Assembly: GCA_001797845.1 (NCBI GenBank)
Contig: MGQN01000047.1
Coordinates: forward strand, 1-50,748
Source: Deltaproteobacteria bacterium RBG_16_44_11
Lineage (GTDB): Bacteria > Desulfobacterota > Syntrophia > Syntrophales > Smithellaceae
Length of the DNA stretch: 50,748 nt
Direction: 5' to 3'
Part shown: in pieces, positions 23,278-31,921 of the stretch
Position numbering within the stretch: the stretch's first letter is position 1
Layout of the letters: each line of letters starts with the position of its first letter
Position numbers and translations under genes: made by a program
The notes under the pieces: generated by a model
The model's database searches: none
What the model was told of the DNA's origin: nothing
What the model saw: only the letters and a program-made list of their open reading frames with translations

Positions 23278-24363
23278 TTGTTGAAAATACTCGACAGATA
23301 CATTATTCGCGAATTCAGTAAATTATTTATTACGATTACTATTACTTTTATTGCACTTTATGTGGTCGTTGATTTTTTCTCCAAATCCCGAATGCTTCTG
23401 AGTAACAACGCCACGATAACGCAAATTGCTTCATACTTCGTTTATTCAATTCCCATGATTATTTCTCTTACTTTGCCTTCGGCTGTCCTTTTGGCTACGT
23501 TAATGACTTACGGCTCATTTTCGAAATTTAACGAAATTACAGCTATGAAAGCCAACGGTATCAGCCTTTACCGGATTTCGCTTCCCGCTTTGATTTTCGC
23601 CGGCGTAATAGCTGTTTTTTTATTTTTTTTCAGCGAGCTCATCACACCCGCGTCAATACAAAAAACAGAACATATCATAAAGATTGATGTGCAAAAGCGG
23701 CAAACTCTCGGCTTCTTCAAGCAAAATGAAATCTGGTACCGCTCGGATAACGCGATTTACAATTTTAAATTATTTGATACGGCTAATAATACCCTGCACG
23801 GTGTAACGATTAATTATTTAAATCTGGATGACTTTACGCTAAAAATGCGCATCGATGCTCAAAGCGCCCAATGGAAAGACGGCCAGTGGATTTTCCATAA
23901 CCTGCTCACCACAACTTTTGACGGCGAAAATTATCCTGTCCTGGAACGATCGCCGGAAAAAATAATTTATATGCCTGAAAAACCGGACGATTTTAAAATA
24001 ATACAAAAAGACGCGGAAAAAATGGGCTATTTTGAACTTCGCAAGTATGCCCAAAAAATACAAAATGAAGGCTATGACGTCACCAGATATAAAGCCGACC
24101 TGCATGGGAAAATAGCTTTCCCCTTTGTTACCGTGATTCTGGTTTTTATCGGTGTATTCTTTTCTCTGCGGTCGGAAAGAAGCGGCGGCATAATGCAAAG
24201 CGTGGGCATGGGTATTTTTATCGGATTTTCTTATTTTATAATCCATGCGTATGGCATATCTTTGGGACGCTCAGGAGTGATATTTCCATTTTTAGGCGCT
24301 TGGGCGGCTAATATTGTATTTATCGGCGCCTCATCTTATTTATTCTATAAGGCGCGCACGTAG
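23278..24363 (+). CDS. lptG: LPS export ABC permease LptG
   Basis: This is the partner of LptF in LPS extraction, with the same six-helix plus jellyroll layout in 361 residues. The coupling helix reads N-E-I-T-A-M-K-A-N-G-I. The frame is open further upstream into lptF, but the TTG at 23278-23280 is best: GAGGA lies seven bases before it, ten bases after the lptF stop, and it gives L-K-I-L-D-R-Y-I-I-R-E-F, the normal LptG start. A second TTG follows directly at 23281. It ends the plus-strand block and converges on ahcY. Confidence 0.93.
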   Translation: MLKILDRYIIREFSKLFITITITFIALYVVVDFFSKSRMLLSNNATITQIASYFVYSIPMIISLTLPSAVLLATLMTYGSFSKFNEITAMKANGISLYRISLPALIFAGVIAVFLFFFSELITPASIQKTEHIIKIDVQKRQTLGFFKQNEIWYRSDNAIYNFKLFDTANNTLHGVTINYLNLDDFTLKMRIDAQSAQWKDGQWIFHNLLTTTFDGENYPVLERSPEKIIYMPEKPDDFKIIQKDAEKMGYFELRKYAQKIQNEGYDVTRYKADLHGKIAFPFVTVILVFIGVFFSLRSERSGGIMQSVGMGIFIGFSYFIIHAYGISLGRSGVIFPFLGAWAANIVFIGASSYLFYKART

Positions 24364-24439
24364 TCTTTTTAGAAAACTAAACTGCTAAAACGGCTCTAAA
24401 AGATAACTTATTATTTAGATTTTCGATAAGCTGATAATA

Positions 24440-25864
24440 TTAATATCTGTAATAATCGGGCTTGAAGGGACCATCCACGGATATATTTAGATATTTTGCT
24501 TGTTTTTTGTTCAACTTGGTTATCCTTGCGCCCAATCTATCCAGATGCAACCGGGCTACTTCCTCATCGAGAACTTTCGGCAGAGTGAATACTCCAATTC
24601 CATGTTTTTTAGAGCCTAATTCAATTTGTGCCAGGCATTGATTGGTAAAGCTATTGCTCATGACAAAGCTGGGATGACCTGTGGCACAGCCTAAATTAAC
24701 CAATCTTCCTTCCGCTAATACTATAATGGAGCGTCCCGACTTGAGCTTCCACTTATCCACCTGCGGCTTAATATTTTCTCTTTTACAAGATCTATTTGTC
24801 TCCAAATAGTGCATGTCGATTTCGCTATCAAAATGTCCTATATTACAAACAATAGCTTCATCTTTCATCTTTTCCATGTGTTTGCCGGTGATAACGTCGC
24901 AACAGCCGGTAGCGGTAACAAAAATATCCCCGATACTCAAAACTTCTTCCAGAGTGTTAACTTCATATCCTTCCATCGCCGCTTGCAGGGCGCAAATAGG
25001 ATCGATTTCCGTAATAATCACACGCGCACCAAAACCTTTCATGGACTGGGCGCAACCTTTGCCGACATCACCATAACCGCAAACAACAACTGCTTTTCCG
25101 GCAATCATGATATCCGTCGCTCTTTTAATTCCATCGGCGAGCGATTCACGACATCCATAAAGATTGTCGAATTTTGCCTTTGTCACCGAATCATTGACAT
25201 TTATTGCCGGGAATAAAAGCTCGCCTGCCGCCTGCATTTGATAAAGGCGATGTACGCCTGTGGTGGTTTCCTCGGAAACCCCGCGAATATTAGCGGCTAC
25301 TCTTTGCCATCTTTTCGGGTCACGCTTTATTGCTTCTTCTAACCGGGAAATGATGATTTTAAATTCCTTATTATCAATTTTTTGTTTGAACAGGGAGGGA
25401 TCTTTCTCCATCTTCACCCCCTGATGAATGAACAGTGTCGCGTCTCCGCCGTCATCCACGATTAAATCCGGACCGGAACCGTCCGGCCAGGTCAATGCCT
25501 GCTCGGTGCACCACCAATATTCTTCCAGGGATTCACCTTTCCACGCGAAAACCGCCGCCAAACCATCTTTTGCTATCGCCGCCGCCGCATGATCCTGAGT
25601 GGAAAATATATTGCAGGATGCCCAGCGAAGGTCTGCTCCCAACTCTTTTAATGTTTCGATAAGCATCGCCGTTTGTATCGTCATATGCAGACTGCCCGTT
25701 ATTTTCAATCCGCGCAGAGGTTTCTTGCGGCCGTATTTTTTTCGCACCGCCATAAGGCCGGGCATTTCATTTCTCGCCAATTGCATTTCTTTTCGACCCC
25801 ACGACGCAAGGGTTATATCGGCGATTTTATATTTTAGAGACTTGTCAATTTCCAGATAAGCCAT
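24440..25864 (-). CDS. ahcY: Adenosylhomocysteinase (SAH hydrolase)
   Basis: The enzyme splits S-adenosylhomocysteine into adenosine and homocysteine with bound NAD, removing the inhibitor left by methyltransferases. The 474-residue protein contains S-L-H-M-T-I-Q-T-A near residue 57, C-N-I-F-S-T-Q-D-H-A-A-A-A, the NAD loop V-V-C-G-Y-G-D-V-G-K-G-C-A, and the C-terminal K-P-D-Y-Y-R-Y, whose Lys and Tyr reach into the neighbouring subunit's NAD site. The segment around residues 150-190 is the long insertion of the bacterial long-form enzyme. It directly follows metK (32 bases), making a methyl-cycle pair. Confidence 0.97.
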   Translation of the reverse strand: MAYLEIDKSLKYKIADITLASWGRKEMQLARNEMPGLMAVRKKYGRKKPLRGLKITGSLHMTIQTAMLIETLKELGADLRWASCNIFSTQDHAAAAIAKDGLAAVFAWKGESLEEYWWCTEQALTWPDGSGPDLIVDDGGDATLFIHQGVKMEKDPSLFKQKIDNKEFKIIISRLEEAIKRDPKRWQRVAANIRGVSEETTTGVHRLYQMQAAGELLFPAINVNDSVTKAKFDNLYGCRESLADGIKRATDIMIAGKAVVVCGYGDVGKGCAQSMKGFGARVIITEIDPICALQAAMEGYEVNTLEEVLSIGDIFVTATGCCDVITGKHMEKMKDEAIVCNIGHFDSEIDMHYLETNRSCKRENIKPQVDKWKLKSGRSIIVLAEGRLVNLGCATGHPSFVMSNSFTNQCLAQIELGSKKHGIGVFTLPKVLDEEVARLHLDRLGARITKLNKKQAKYLNISVDGPFKPDYYRY

Positions 25865-25896
25865 TCTTTCTCTCCATATTTGAGCTTACTTTTGAA

Positions 25897-27075
25897 TTAT
25901 TTTAGAGCTTTCTTAAGTTCATCAACCTTATCCGTCTTTTCCCAAAGATACTTCATATCCAGAAACAATGTTTTAGGAAGCTTTTTATAAATATCGCCTT
26001 TGAGCAGATCGAATTTTTCAATCATTCCTTTGGGAGTTAAATCAAAGACCTTATTAACAACTGCCGCTATTTTTTCATCGGGTATTTTCCCCGTGCCGAA
26101 AGTATTGACATAAATGGATATCGGTTGAGCGATGCCGATGGCGTAAGCGAGCTGAACGGAGCATTTTGTTGCCAGTGCGGCGGCAACAATATTTTTGGCG
26201 ACATATCTCGCGCCAAAGGCCGCTGAGCAGTCCACCTTTTCCGGAGTTTTATTGACAATGGAACCGCCGCCCAATTGGGCGCCCGGATAACCTCCATATA
26301 GCTGAACAACTAATTTTCGGCCGGTAACGCCTGAATCCGCCGCGGAACAGGAATTGATGGCGTTCCATTCACCGGTAGGATTGAAAATAAATTTCGTCTT
26401 GTTATCCACCCAGTCCTTTAAACAATCAAAAGCTATTTGGCGAGCCTGATCCTCGATAGATGAACGAAATTTATCCGGTACCTGCCGATAATCGATGGCA
26501 TTAGACATAAGAACTGTAGTTACTCTTTTCGGACGCCAATCGGCGTCATAATCTACGGTTACCTGCCCTTTTCCGTCCGGGGCAAAAATAGGATTACCGC
26601 AATTTTCAAAAGCCCGCATCATCCTGTTTACCAAGACGTATGTTAATGGTAATAATTCGGGCGTTTCATCACAGGCGAAACCATAAATAATTCCCTGATC
26701 TCCCGCCCCAATTTCTTTATGTTTTCCTAAATCAGCTCTTGTCCCGATATTTATATCCGGTGACTGCGGAATAATCGCGTTCAATATACCCATAGAATCG
26801 CCGTTAAGGCCTAAAGCGCAATCTTTATATCCGATGCCGAGCACTGTTTGACGCACTGTTTTTTCGATGTCGATGTAAGTTCTCGTGGAAACTTCGCCGC
26901 CAACAACACAAAGGCCTTTGCCTAAAAATACTTCAATACCACAGTGCGGCATGCAATTTATATCCATGCCTATTTTATTCTCTTCTTCCAATATCCTGGC
27001 AATAATATTAGAGGCAATCGAATCTGATACTATATCCGGATGTCCTATCTTTACGCTTTCAGATGTAATCTGCAT
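25897..27075 (-). CDS. metK: Methionine adenosyltransferase, divergent form
   Basis: The 392-residue protein should make S-adenosylmethionine from methionine and ATP. It keeps T-S-E-S-V-x-x-G-H-P-D (His12, Asp14), G-A-G-D-Q-G (123-128, here followed by I-I-Y-G-F-A), and G-G-G-S-x-x-x-K-x-P-x-K-V-D with both lysines in the places of the catalytic pair. It differs from the common bacterial enzyme in the replaced Lys after G-H-P-D, in Y-G-G-Y-P-G-A-Q-L-G-G-G (no His before G-G-G) and in much of the first domain. GGGAG lies before the ATG. No SAM riboswitch is recognised upstream. Its ahcY partner supports the function. Confidence 0.9.
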   Translation of the reverse strand: MQITSESVKIGHPDIVSDSIASNIIARILEEENKIGMDINCMPHCGIEVFLGKGLCVVGGEVSTRTYIDIEKTVRQTVLGIGYKDCALGLNGDSMGILNAIIPQSPDINIGTRADLGKHKEIGAGDQGIIYGFACDETPELLPLTYVLVNRMMRAFENCGNPIFAPDGKGQVTVDYDADWRPKRVTTVLMSNAIDYRQVPDKFRSSIEDQARQIAFDCLKDWVDNKTKFIFNPTGEWNAINSCSAADSGVTGRKLVVQLYGGYPGAQLGGGSIVNKTPEKVDCSAAFGARYVAKNIVAAALATKCSVQLAYAIGIAQPISIYVNTFGTGKIPDEKIAAVVNKVFDLTPKGMIEKFDLLKGDIYKKLPKTLFLDMKYLWEKTDKVDELKKALK

Positions 27076-27295
27076 TCTTAAATCTCCCTGTAAATATTTT
27101 TTATGTAAGTATTAAAATACGGATGATGCAATTAGCATATATACGCATTTTAGTTAAATCATTTTTTCGATTTTTTTTAGATTATATTTTAAAGGTAATA
27201 CCTTAATATGATAAAATAAAAAATATTACTACAATAATGAACTGATATTATTGGTATATTAATCATAAGACAGAAGTCATCTTGTTAAATTTAAC
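27076..27295. other. AT-rich spacer between panD and metK
   Basis: This 220-base spacer, strongly AT-rich, holds no gene. It contains small palindromes (AAGGTAATACCTT near 27192 and GTTAAATTTAAC near 27284) but no recognised riboswitch. It must hold the metK promoter and any panD terminator, neither of which I can place securely. Confidence 0.5.
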
Positions 27296-27646
27296 CTATT
27301 TTTTTATTCTATTTTTAGAGTCTACCAAAACACACTGGGGATGCCATTTGGCAATATCTTTTTCTTCCACCATAACATAAGTGGCAATGATAATTAAATC
27401 TCCCTTAGATACTTTACGCGCCGCGGCACCATTTAGACAAATTGTCCCGGAATTTCTCTTGGCTTTTATGGCATACGTGGAAAATCTTTCCCCATTCGAA
27501 ACATTGTAGATAGCTACTTTTTCATATGGCACAATCGCCGCTTTCTCCATAAGATTTTCATCAATGGAAATGCTTCCTTCGTAGTGCAAGTCCGCATCGG
27601 TTACAGTGGCGCGATGGATTTTAGATTTTAACATGAATCTTTGCAT
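27296..27646 (-). CDS. panD: Aspartate 1-decarboxylase precursor
   Basis: PanD makes beta-alanine from aspartate for pantothenate and coenzyme A. The 116-residue proenzyme cuts itself between Gly24 and Ser25 in H-Y-E-G-S-I-S-I-D, turning Ser25 into the catalytic pyruvoyl group. K-S-K-I-H-R-A-T-V-T near the N terminus and N-G-A-A-A-R later are standard. The protein is full length. It follows panC by 29 bases, so beta-alanine and its condensing enzyme are made together. panB and panE are not in the window. Confidence 0.97.
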   Translation of the reverse strand: MQRFMLKSKIHRATVTDADLHYEGSISIDENLMEKAAIVPYEKVAIYNVSNGERFSTYAIKAKRNSGTICLNGAAARKVSKGDLIIIATYVMVEEKDIAKWHPQCVLVDSKNRIKK

Positions 27647-27675
27647 AGTCGTTAATACTCCTTAAAGGCTATGTT

Positions 27676-28533
27676 TTATATATTCAGATTTTCGCCAAAA
27701 ACGTGATTATCTATAAGTCTCGTCTTTGACACCTTTACGGCTAATGCAATAACTGCATCACCGGTTATTTCCTCAACATTGGTAAGCGTTTTTGTATCGC
27801 AAATTTTAATATAATCGATATCAACATAAGGAACGCTTTTAATTAATTTCCCCACTTCTTTTATTATTGCCGAAGCTTTTCTTTCTCCGTTATCATAAAG
27901 TTTCTGCGCCAATTTTAGGGAAGAAACCAAAATTAGGGCGGATGGTTTTTCATTTTCTTCCAGGTAAACATTACGCGAGCTCATGGCCAGCCCGTCCGCT
28001 TCGCGAACAGTGGGTAATCCGACTATTTCCAAGTCAAGATTTAGATCATCTACCATTCTTTTAATAGTTATATACTGCTGAAAATCCTTCTTCCCAAAAA
28101 CGACGATATGCGGTTTAACAATGTTGAAAAGTTTGGCGCAAACCGTTGTTACACCGCGAAAATGTCCCGGACGTGATAATCCGCATAAATCTTTGGTTAC
28201 CTCTTCCACACTCACATAAGTTTGGTAATTTCCCGGATACATTTCTTTATCCGATGGATAAAAAATTACGTCAACACCGGCACCTTCAGCCATTTTTGAG
28301 TCACGTTCAAAATCACGAGGATATTTTGACAAGTCTTCTTTTGGTCCAAATTGCGTGGGATTAACATATATACTGACAATCAGTATATCGGCCATTTTTT
28401 TAGCTTCTCTCATAAGATTAAGGTGACCTTCATGAAAATATCCCATCGTGGGAACGAAGGATAATCGCTTCCCTTTTAACCGGAGACCTTCTGAATAAGC
28501 TTGCATTTCAGTTATAGAATTTATAATTTTCAT
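27676..28533 (-). CDS. panC: Pantoate--beta-alanine ligase (pantothenate synthetase)
   Basis: PanC joins pantoate and beta-alanine with ATP. The 285-residue enzyme has P-T-M-G-Y-F-H-E-G-H (His34 and His37 of the nucleotide-binding signature), Y-V-N-P-T-Q-F-G-P-x-E-D, F-G-K-K-D-F-Q-Q, and R-E-x-D-G-L-A-M-S-S-R-N with the KMSKS-like loop. All are intact. The ATG is only 10 bases after the T-run of a strong hairpin, with no separate ribosome site between, so expression depends on whether that hairpin forms. Confidence 0.97.
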   Translation of the reverse strand: MKIINSITEMQAYSEGLRLKGKRLSFVPTMGYFHEGHLNLMREAKKMADILIVSIYVNPTQFGPKEDLSKYPRDFERDSKMAEGAGVDVIFYPSDKEMYPGNYQTYVSVEEVTKDLCGLSRPGHFRGVTTVCAKLFNIVKPHIVVFGKKDFQQYITIKRMVDDLNLDLEIVGLPTVREADGLAMSSRNVYLEENEKPSALILVSSLKLAQKLYDNGERKASAIIKEVGKLIKSVPYVDIDYIKICDTKTLTNVEEITGDAVIALAVKVSKTRLIDNHVFGENLNI

Positions 28534-28631
28534 TTTTTACACTAAAAAAGCCCCTCGTCGCAAGACGAGAGGCTTTTTGGTTTTTCTATGTTCTTTCTTC
28601 CTTCCGTCCCGGTCCTTACGGATCCAAGCGT
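28534..28631 (-). promoter_or_regulatory. Putative pan-type attenuator leader RNA of panC-panD
   Basis: Between the promoter and panC lies a leader of about 98 bases. Its first part can form a hairpin G-G-A-T-C-C/G-G-A-C-C (28625-28611) with a GTAA loop and a bulged A, or alternatively TCCGT (28622-28618) with ACGGA (28607-28603). The following GACGGAAGG (28608-28600) can pair, with one mismatch and one G-U, with CCTCTCGTC (28572-28564), the first arm of the terminator. The two states exclude each other, as in a transcription attenuator. The position before pantothenate genes and the bulged A recall the pan RNA motif reported in Deltaproteobacteria; I could not align it. Confidence 0.55.
28544..28578 (-). 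terminator. Intrinsic terminator directly before panC
   Basis: A 15-bp stem with one mismatch (arms 28578-28564 and 28559-28545, four-base loop) runs into six T on the minus strand, only 10 bases before the panC ATG. Its position makes it an attenuator of panC rather than the end of the gene upstream. Confidence 0.85.
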
Positions 28632-28637
28632 GAAATA

Positions 28638-28667
28638 ATTATATCAATATTTAATAATCTTTGTCAA
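28638..28667 (-). promoter_or_regulatory. Consensus sigma-70 promoter of the panC leader
   Basis: TTGACA (28667-28662) and TATAAT (28643-28638) both match consensus exactly, with an 18-base spacer. Transcription would start near 28631. It lies between the LysM transglycosylase gene and panC. Confidence 0.8.
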
Positions 28668-28735
28668 GAAAATAAATTAATGACCATGCGTATCAATTTA
28701 AACAGATGAAAAAAGTCCTGCGCATAAATAATAAT

Positions 28736-30640
28736 TTATTTAACAATTAAAATCTGTCCGGGTGATATTTTATCATTTTCGGAAAGATTGTTTAGCTCCC
28801 TAAGTCGGGCCAAATCAATATTATTATTGCGGGCGATTCGATATAGATTATCGCCTTTTGTAACAATGTATTTGTTTGTTCCCAAATTATCTACATCCTC
28901 CGCCGATAATACTTTATTCGTTATTTTTGATTTTGAAATTGTCTTTGTGACATTTTTATCTTCAGAATCAGCTATATTTTCATTTGAAGATAACTTTAAT
29001 ATTTGCCCCGCATATATTTCATCCGTTTGTAAATTGTTTAATTCTTTTATTTGCGCCACGGAAACTCCAAAGCTTTGGGCAATTATCTGAAGAGCGTCTC
29101 CCTTTCTAACTTTATATCGCCCTGAAGACGTCATTTGTATGGGTTCATGATTTTTCCCAGTTTTACTTCTCGTGTATCGTTGCTCTTTAGTTGTGGGAAT
29201 GGTCAATCTCCTCCCCGTAACTATTACTCGATTAGGGTTCAGTCTGTTGTATGAAGCTATTGCCGAAACGCTGACACCATACTTTCTCGCAATGGAACCA
29301 AGTGTCTCGCCGCTTCTTACTCTGTGCCTGATAAACGCCGCTTTAAATTTAGGTTTTTCTGTTTCCGGAATTTGATCAAGCACTAATTTGAATTTTTCCA
29401 AAGAATCTTTAGGAATTTTTAAATCATATTCTCCATCCGGGGTTATTTTATGCCTTAATTCTGCATTAAGCATATCCATAACTTCCGGGGATATTTCCAT
29501 TTTAGCGGATATATCCTGAATTTTCATCATCTTGCTCACTTTAACCGTCTGAAATTCCGGCGAAGCCTCTAAAGCTTTGGGTAAGTCAAAACCATATTTC
29601 TGCGGGTTATTTATTATATGTAAAGTAGCAAGAAATCGCGGAACATACCGGGCTGTCTCGCGCGGCAACAAGTTATACAAATCCCAGAACCGGTCAAAAT
29701 AATTAACTCTTTGTGAAGATATAACCCTGAGCACTCTTCCTTCTCCACAATTATATGCGGCCAGAGCTGTAAGCCAATCACCAAACATGTAATGTAATTC
29801 TTTCAGATAATCTATGGCGGCATGAGTGGACTTTAAGGGATCCATACGTTCATCAATCCATTCGTCACGGCTGAGACCGAATTTATAACCGGTTGAGGGA
29901 ATAAATTGCCACAGACCAAGAGCGCGGGAGCGAGACAAAGCAGTATTCTTAAAACCGCTTTCCACCAATGGGAGCCAGAATAGTTCTTCCGGAATGCCGG
30001 CCTTTTTTAATTCTTTCGTAATAATATCTTTATACATGCCTGATCTCTGATAGGAAGCGATAAAAAATTCCTTTTCCGGCCCCTGAAAGCACCGAATTTC
30101 CCGTTCCACATCGGCATTCATCGTTAAAGGAATCGCACTGGCTTTACCGTTTGTAACATTTTGCTGTGCAGAATAAACCGCTAAAATACGTTTGGCAATG
30201 AGCAGGCGTAAATCATCTTTTTGTCTTGGCTCGTCAGCATTTCCATCTGTGGCAAGCAGCAACGTATACGCCTTATCCAATGTATCAATTGTATTTTCCA
30301 CTTCTCCTGCTTCCCAGAAGCTATCAGCGTCTTCCAGTAAGCTCAGAACTTTTTCCATCATATCCTGTTCCTCTTCTGTAAGCTTATCCATTTGCGTTTG
30401 TCCGGCACCAGAGAGTACATTAGATGATGGTTTCGTATCTGATTTATCTTTTTGTTCCTGACCATTAATATCTTCATATGAGGGCTTGTTTGCTTTATTC
30501 GATGCTTGATTTAAATTTGGCGGAATTGTTTTAGCTGGGGTATTTTTTTCAACTGCGACCTGCGACATACATGCAGAAAAAAATAAAATTATACTGCAGA
30601 GAAAAGCGGTAACAATAAAACGACCTATAATTTTTACCAT
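28736..30640 (-). CDS. MltD-like lytic transglycosylase with three LysM domains
   Basis: The 634-residue lipoprotein (lipobox F-F-S-A-C near residue 25) has a low-complexity linker, then an SLT domain (about 210-370) with L-P-L-V-E-S-G-F (catalytic Glu), A-L-G-L-W-Q-F-I-P-S-T-G and A-Y-N-C-G-E-G-R. Three LysM repeats follow, near residues 440-490, 510-560 and 590-634, each with a G-D/E-T/A/N-L start and N-N/N-R-L. Lytic transglycosylases cut glycan strands leaving 1,6-anhydro-MurNAc; LysM parts hold it on peptidoglycan. I chose the ATG at 30638-30640, nine bases after AAGGAG; a TTG at 30646 is possible. It is monocistronic. Confidence 0.93.
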   Translation of the reverse strand: MVKIIGRFIVTAFLCSIILFFSACMSQVAVEKNTPAKTIPPNLNQASNKANKPSYEDINGQEQKDKSDTKPSSNVLSGAGQTQMDKLTEEEQDMMEKVLSLLEDADSFWEAGEVENTIDTLDKAYTLLLATDGNADEPRQKDDLRLLIAKRILAVYSAQQNVTNGKASAIPLTMNADVEREIRCFQGPEKEFFIASYQRSGMYKDIITKELKKAGIPEELFWLPLVESGFKNTALSRSRALGLWQFIPSTGYKFGLSRDEWIDERMDPLKSTHAAIDYLKELHYMFGDWLTALAAYNCGEGRVLRVISSQRVNYFDRFWDLYNLLPRETARYVPRFLATLHIINNPQKYGFDLPKALEASPEFQTVKVSKMMKIQDISAKMEISPEVMDMLNAELRHKITPDGEYDLKIPKDSLEKFKLVLDQIPETEKPKFKAAFIRHRVRSGETLGSIARKYGVSVSAIASYNRLNPNRVIVTGRRLTIPTTKEQRYTRSKTGKNHEPIQMTSSGRYKVRKGDALQIIAQSFGVSVAQIKELNNLQTDEIYAGQILKLSSNENIADSEDKNVTKTISKSKITNKVLSAEDVDNLGTNKYIVTKGDNLYRIARNNNIDLARLRELNNLSENDKISPGQILIVK

Positions 30641-30795
30641 GAACAAAAACTCCTTAATAGTTTTTCATAAACCCAGCGGAATATTTAAACTCACATACAT
30701 ACGGCCATATTTACTTTAATTTGTTATATAACATATTTTTATGTTTTTCCCTAAAACTAATTGCCTTTTACGCAAATTTCCTTGTTTAGTTTGAT

Positions 30796-31921
30796 CTATT
30801 CTGAGATAGGATTTAATGGATTGCCTGTCGTGGCCATGAGATAAGCTTGGATAAATTCATCTATATCTCCATCGAGAACCCTATGGGCATCGCCAATTTC
30901 TAAATTCGTCCGGTGATCTTTTACCATTTTATACGGATGCAGGATATAAGATCGAATTTGGCTTCCCCAGGCAATATCTTTCTTAAATTTATTTTCTTCA
31001 TTAATTTTTTCATTTTTTATCTGCAATTCCCTCTCGTAAAGCCTTGATTTAAGATACTTCATGGCCATTGCTTTATTTTTATGCTGGGAACGTTCATTTT
31101 GACATTGCACTACAATGCCCGTGGGCAAGTGCGTAATTCTTACAGCCGAATCTGTTTTGTTTACGTGCTGCCCCCCCTTTCCGCCGGAGCGAAACGTATC
31201 GATGCGCAAATCATCATCGTTAATTTCAATTTTTATTTCATCATCAACTTCCGGATAAACAAAAACAGAAGCGAAAGAAGTATGCCGGCGTGCTCCCGCA
31301 TCAAACGGTGAAATTCTAACGAGACGGTGAATACCTATTTCCGCTTTCGCGTAACCATAGGCGTATTGACCTTCCAAAGTAAACGAAACACTCTTAATGC
31401 CTGCTTCATCTCCCTGCAGACAATCGATAATTTTAGCGGTAAATCCTTTCTTTTCCGCCCAACGTAAATACATCCGCAACAGCATTTCCACCCAATCCTG
31501 CGCTTCCGTTCCTCCCGCCCCGGCATGAATAGAAACAATAGCGTCCATATGGTCCTGCTCGCTGGACAGCATCATTTTTAGTTCTTCCTGAAAAACAGCG
31601 GTTTTTAACACATCAAGTTCGTCGTTTAAATCTTGCAGGACTTGATCGTCTTTCTCTTGCAGAGCAATTTTCCAGAGATGTTCAATATCTTTTATTTCAT
31701 TATTAAATCTTTTCCACTTATCCAAAGACTCCGTAAGTTTAGTCTTTTTTTGCAGGATTTCGCGCGCGCTGTTTTGGTTTTCCCAGAATTCTTTTTTTAA
31801 AGATAATATTTCCAGGTCTTTTATCTTCAGCTCCATCTCCGGAACGTCAAAGACACTCACCGATATATTTAATTCTGGTTTTTAAGTCATTTACTGTTTC
31901 TTGCATGTTTTCTATTGTCAT
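30796..31921 (-). CDS. prfB: Peptide chain release factor 2 with programmed +1 frameshift
   Basis: RF2 releases peptides at UGA and UAA. The gene starts at the ATG 31921-31919 (GGGGAGG just upstream), runs 24 codons to CTT, then meets an in-frame TGA (31849-31847). The slippery sequence CTTTGAC (31852-31846) with an upstream GGTGAG that can pair with the ribosome is the classical RF2 autoregulatory frameshift, so the ribosome moves +1 and reads L-D-V-P-E. The total is 374 residues. The second part has G-A-G-G-T-E-A-Q-D-W, R-I-S-P-F-D and S-G-G-K-G-G-Q-H-V-N with the GGQ loop. It overlaps the end of lnt by 35 bases. Confidence 0.95.
31846..31852 (-). promoter_or_regulatory. RF2 programmed frameshift site
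   Basis: CTTTGAC at codon 24-26 of prfB places a UGA stop in frame 0. When RF2 is scarce, slow termination lets the P-site tRNA slip one base forward, producing full RF2; a purine-rich GGTGAG three bases before CTT acts as the internal Shine-Dalgarno stimulator. Confidence 0.9.

Noticed and set aside
27076..27295. SAM or SAH riboswitch before metK
   Set aside because: Searched for by eye because of metK-ahcY; only AT-rich sequence and minor palindromes, none of the conserved cores.
28600..28631. Cyclic di-GMP-I riboswitch suggested by CACGC in the panC leader
   Set aside because: The conserved core and second stem of that riboswitch are absent; the pantothenate context fits the pan motif better.
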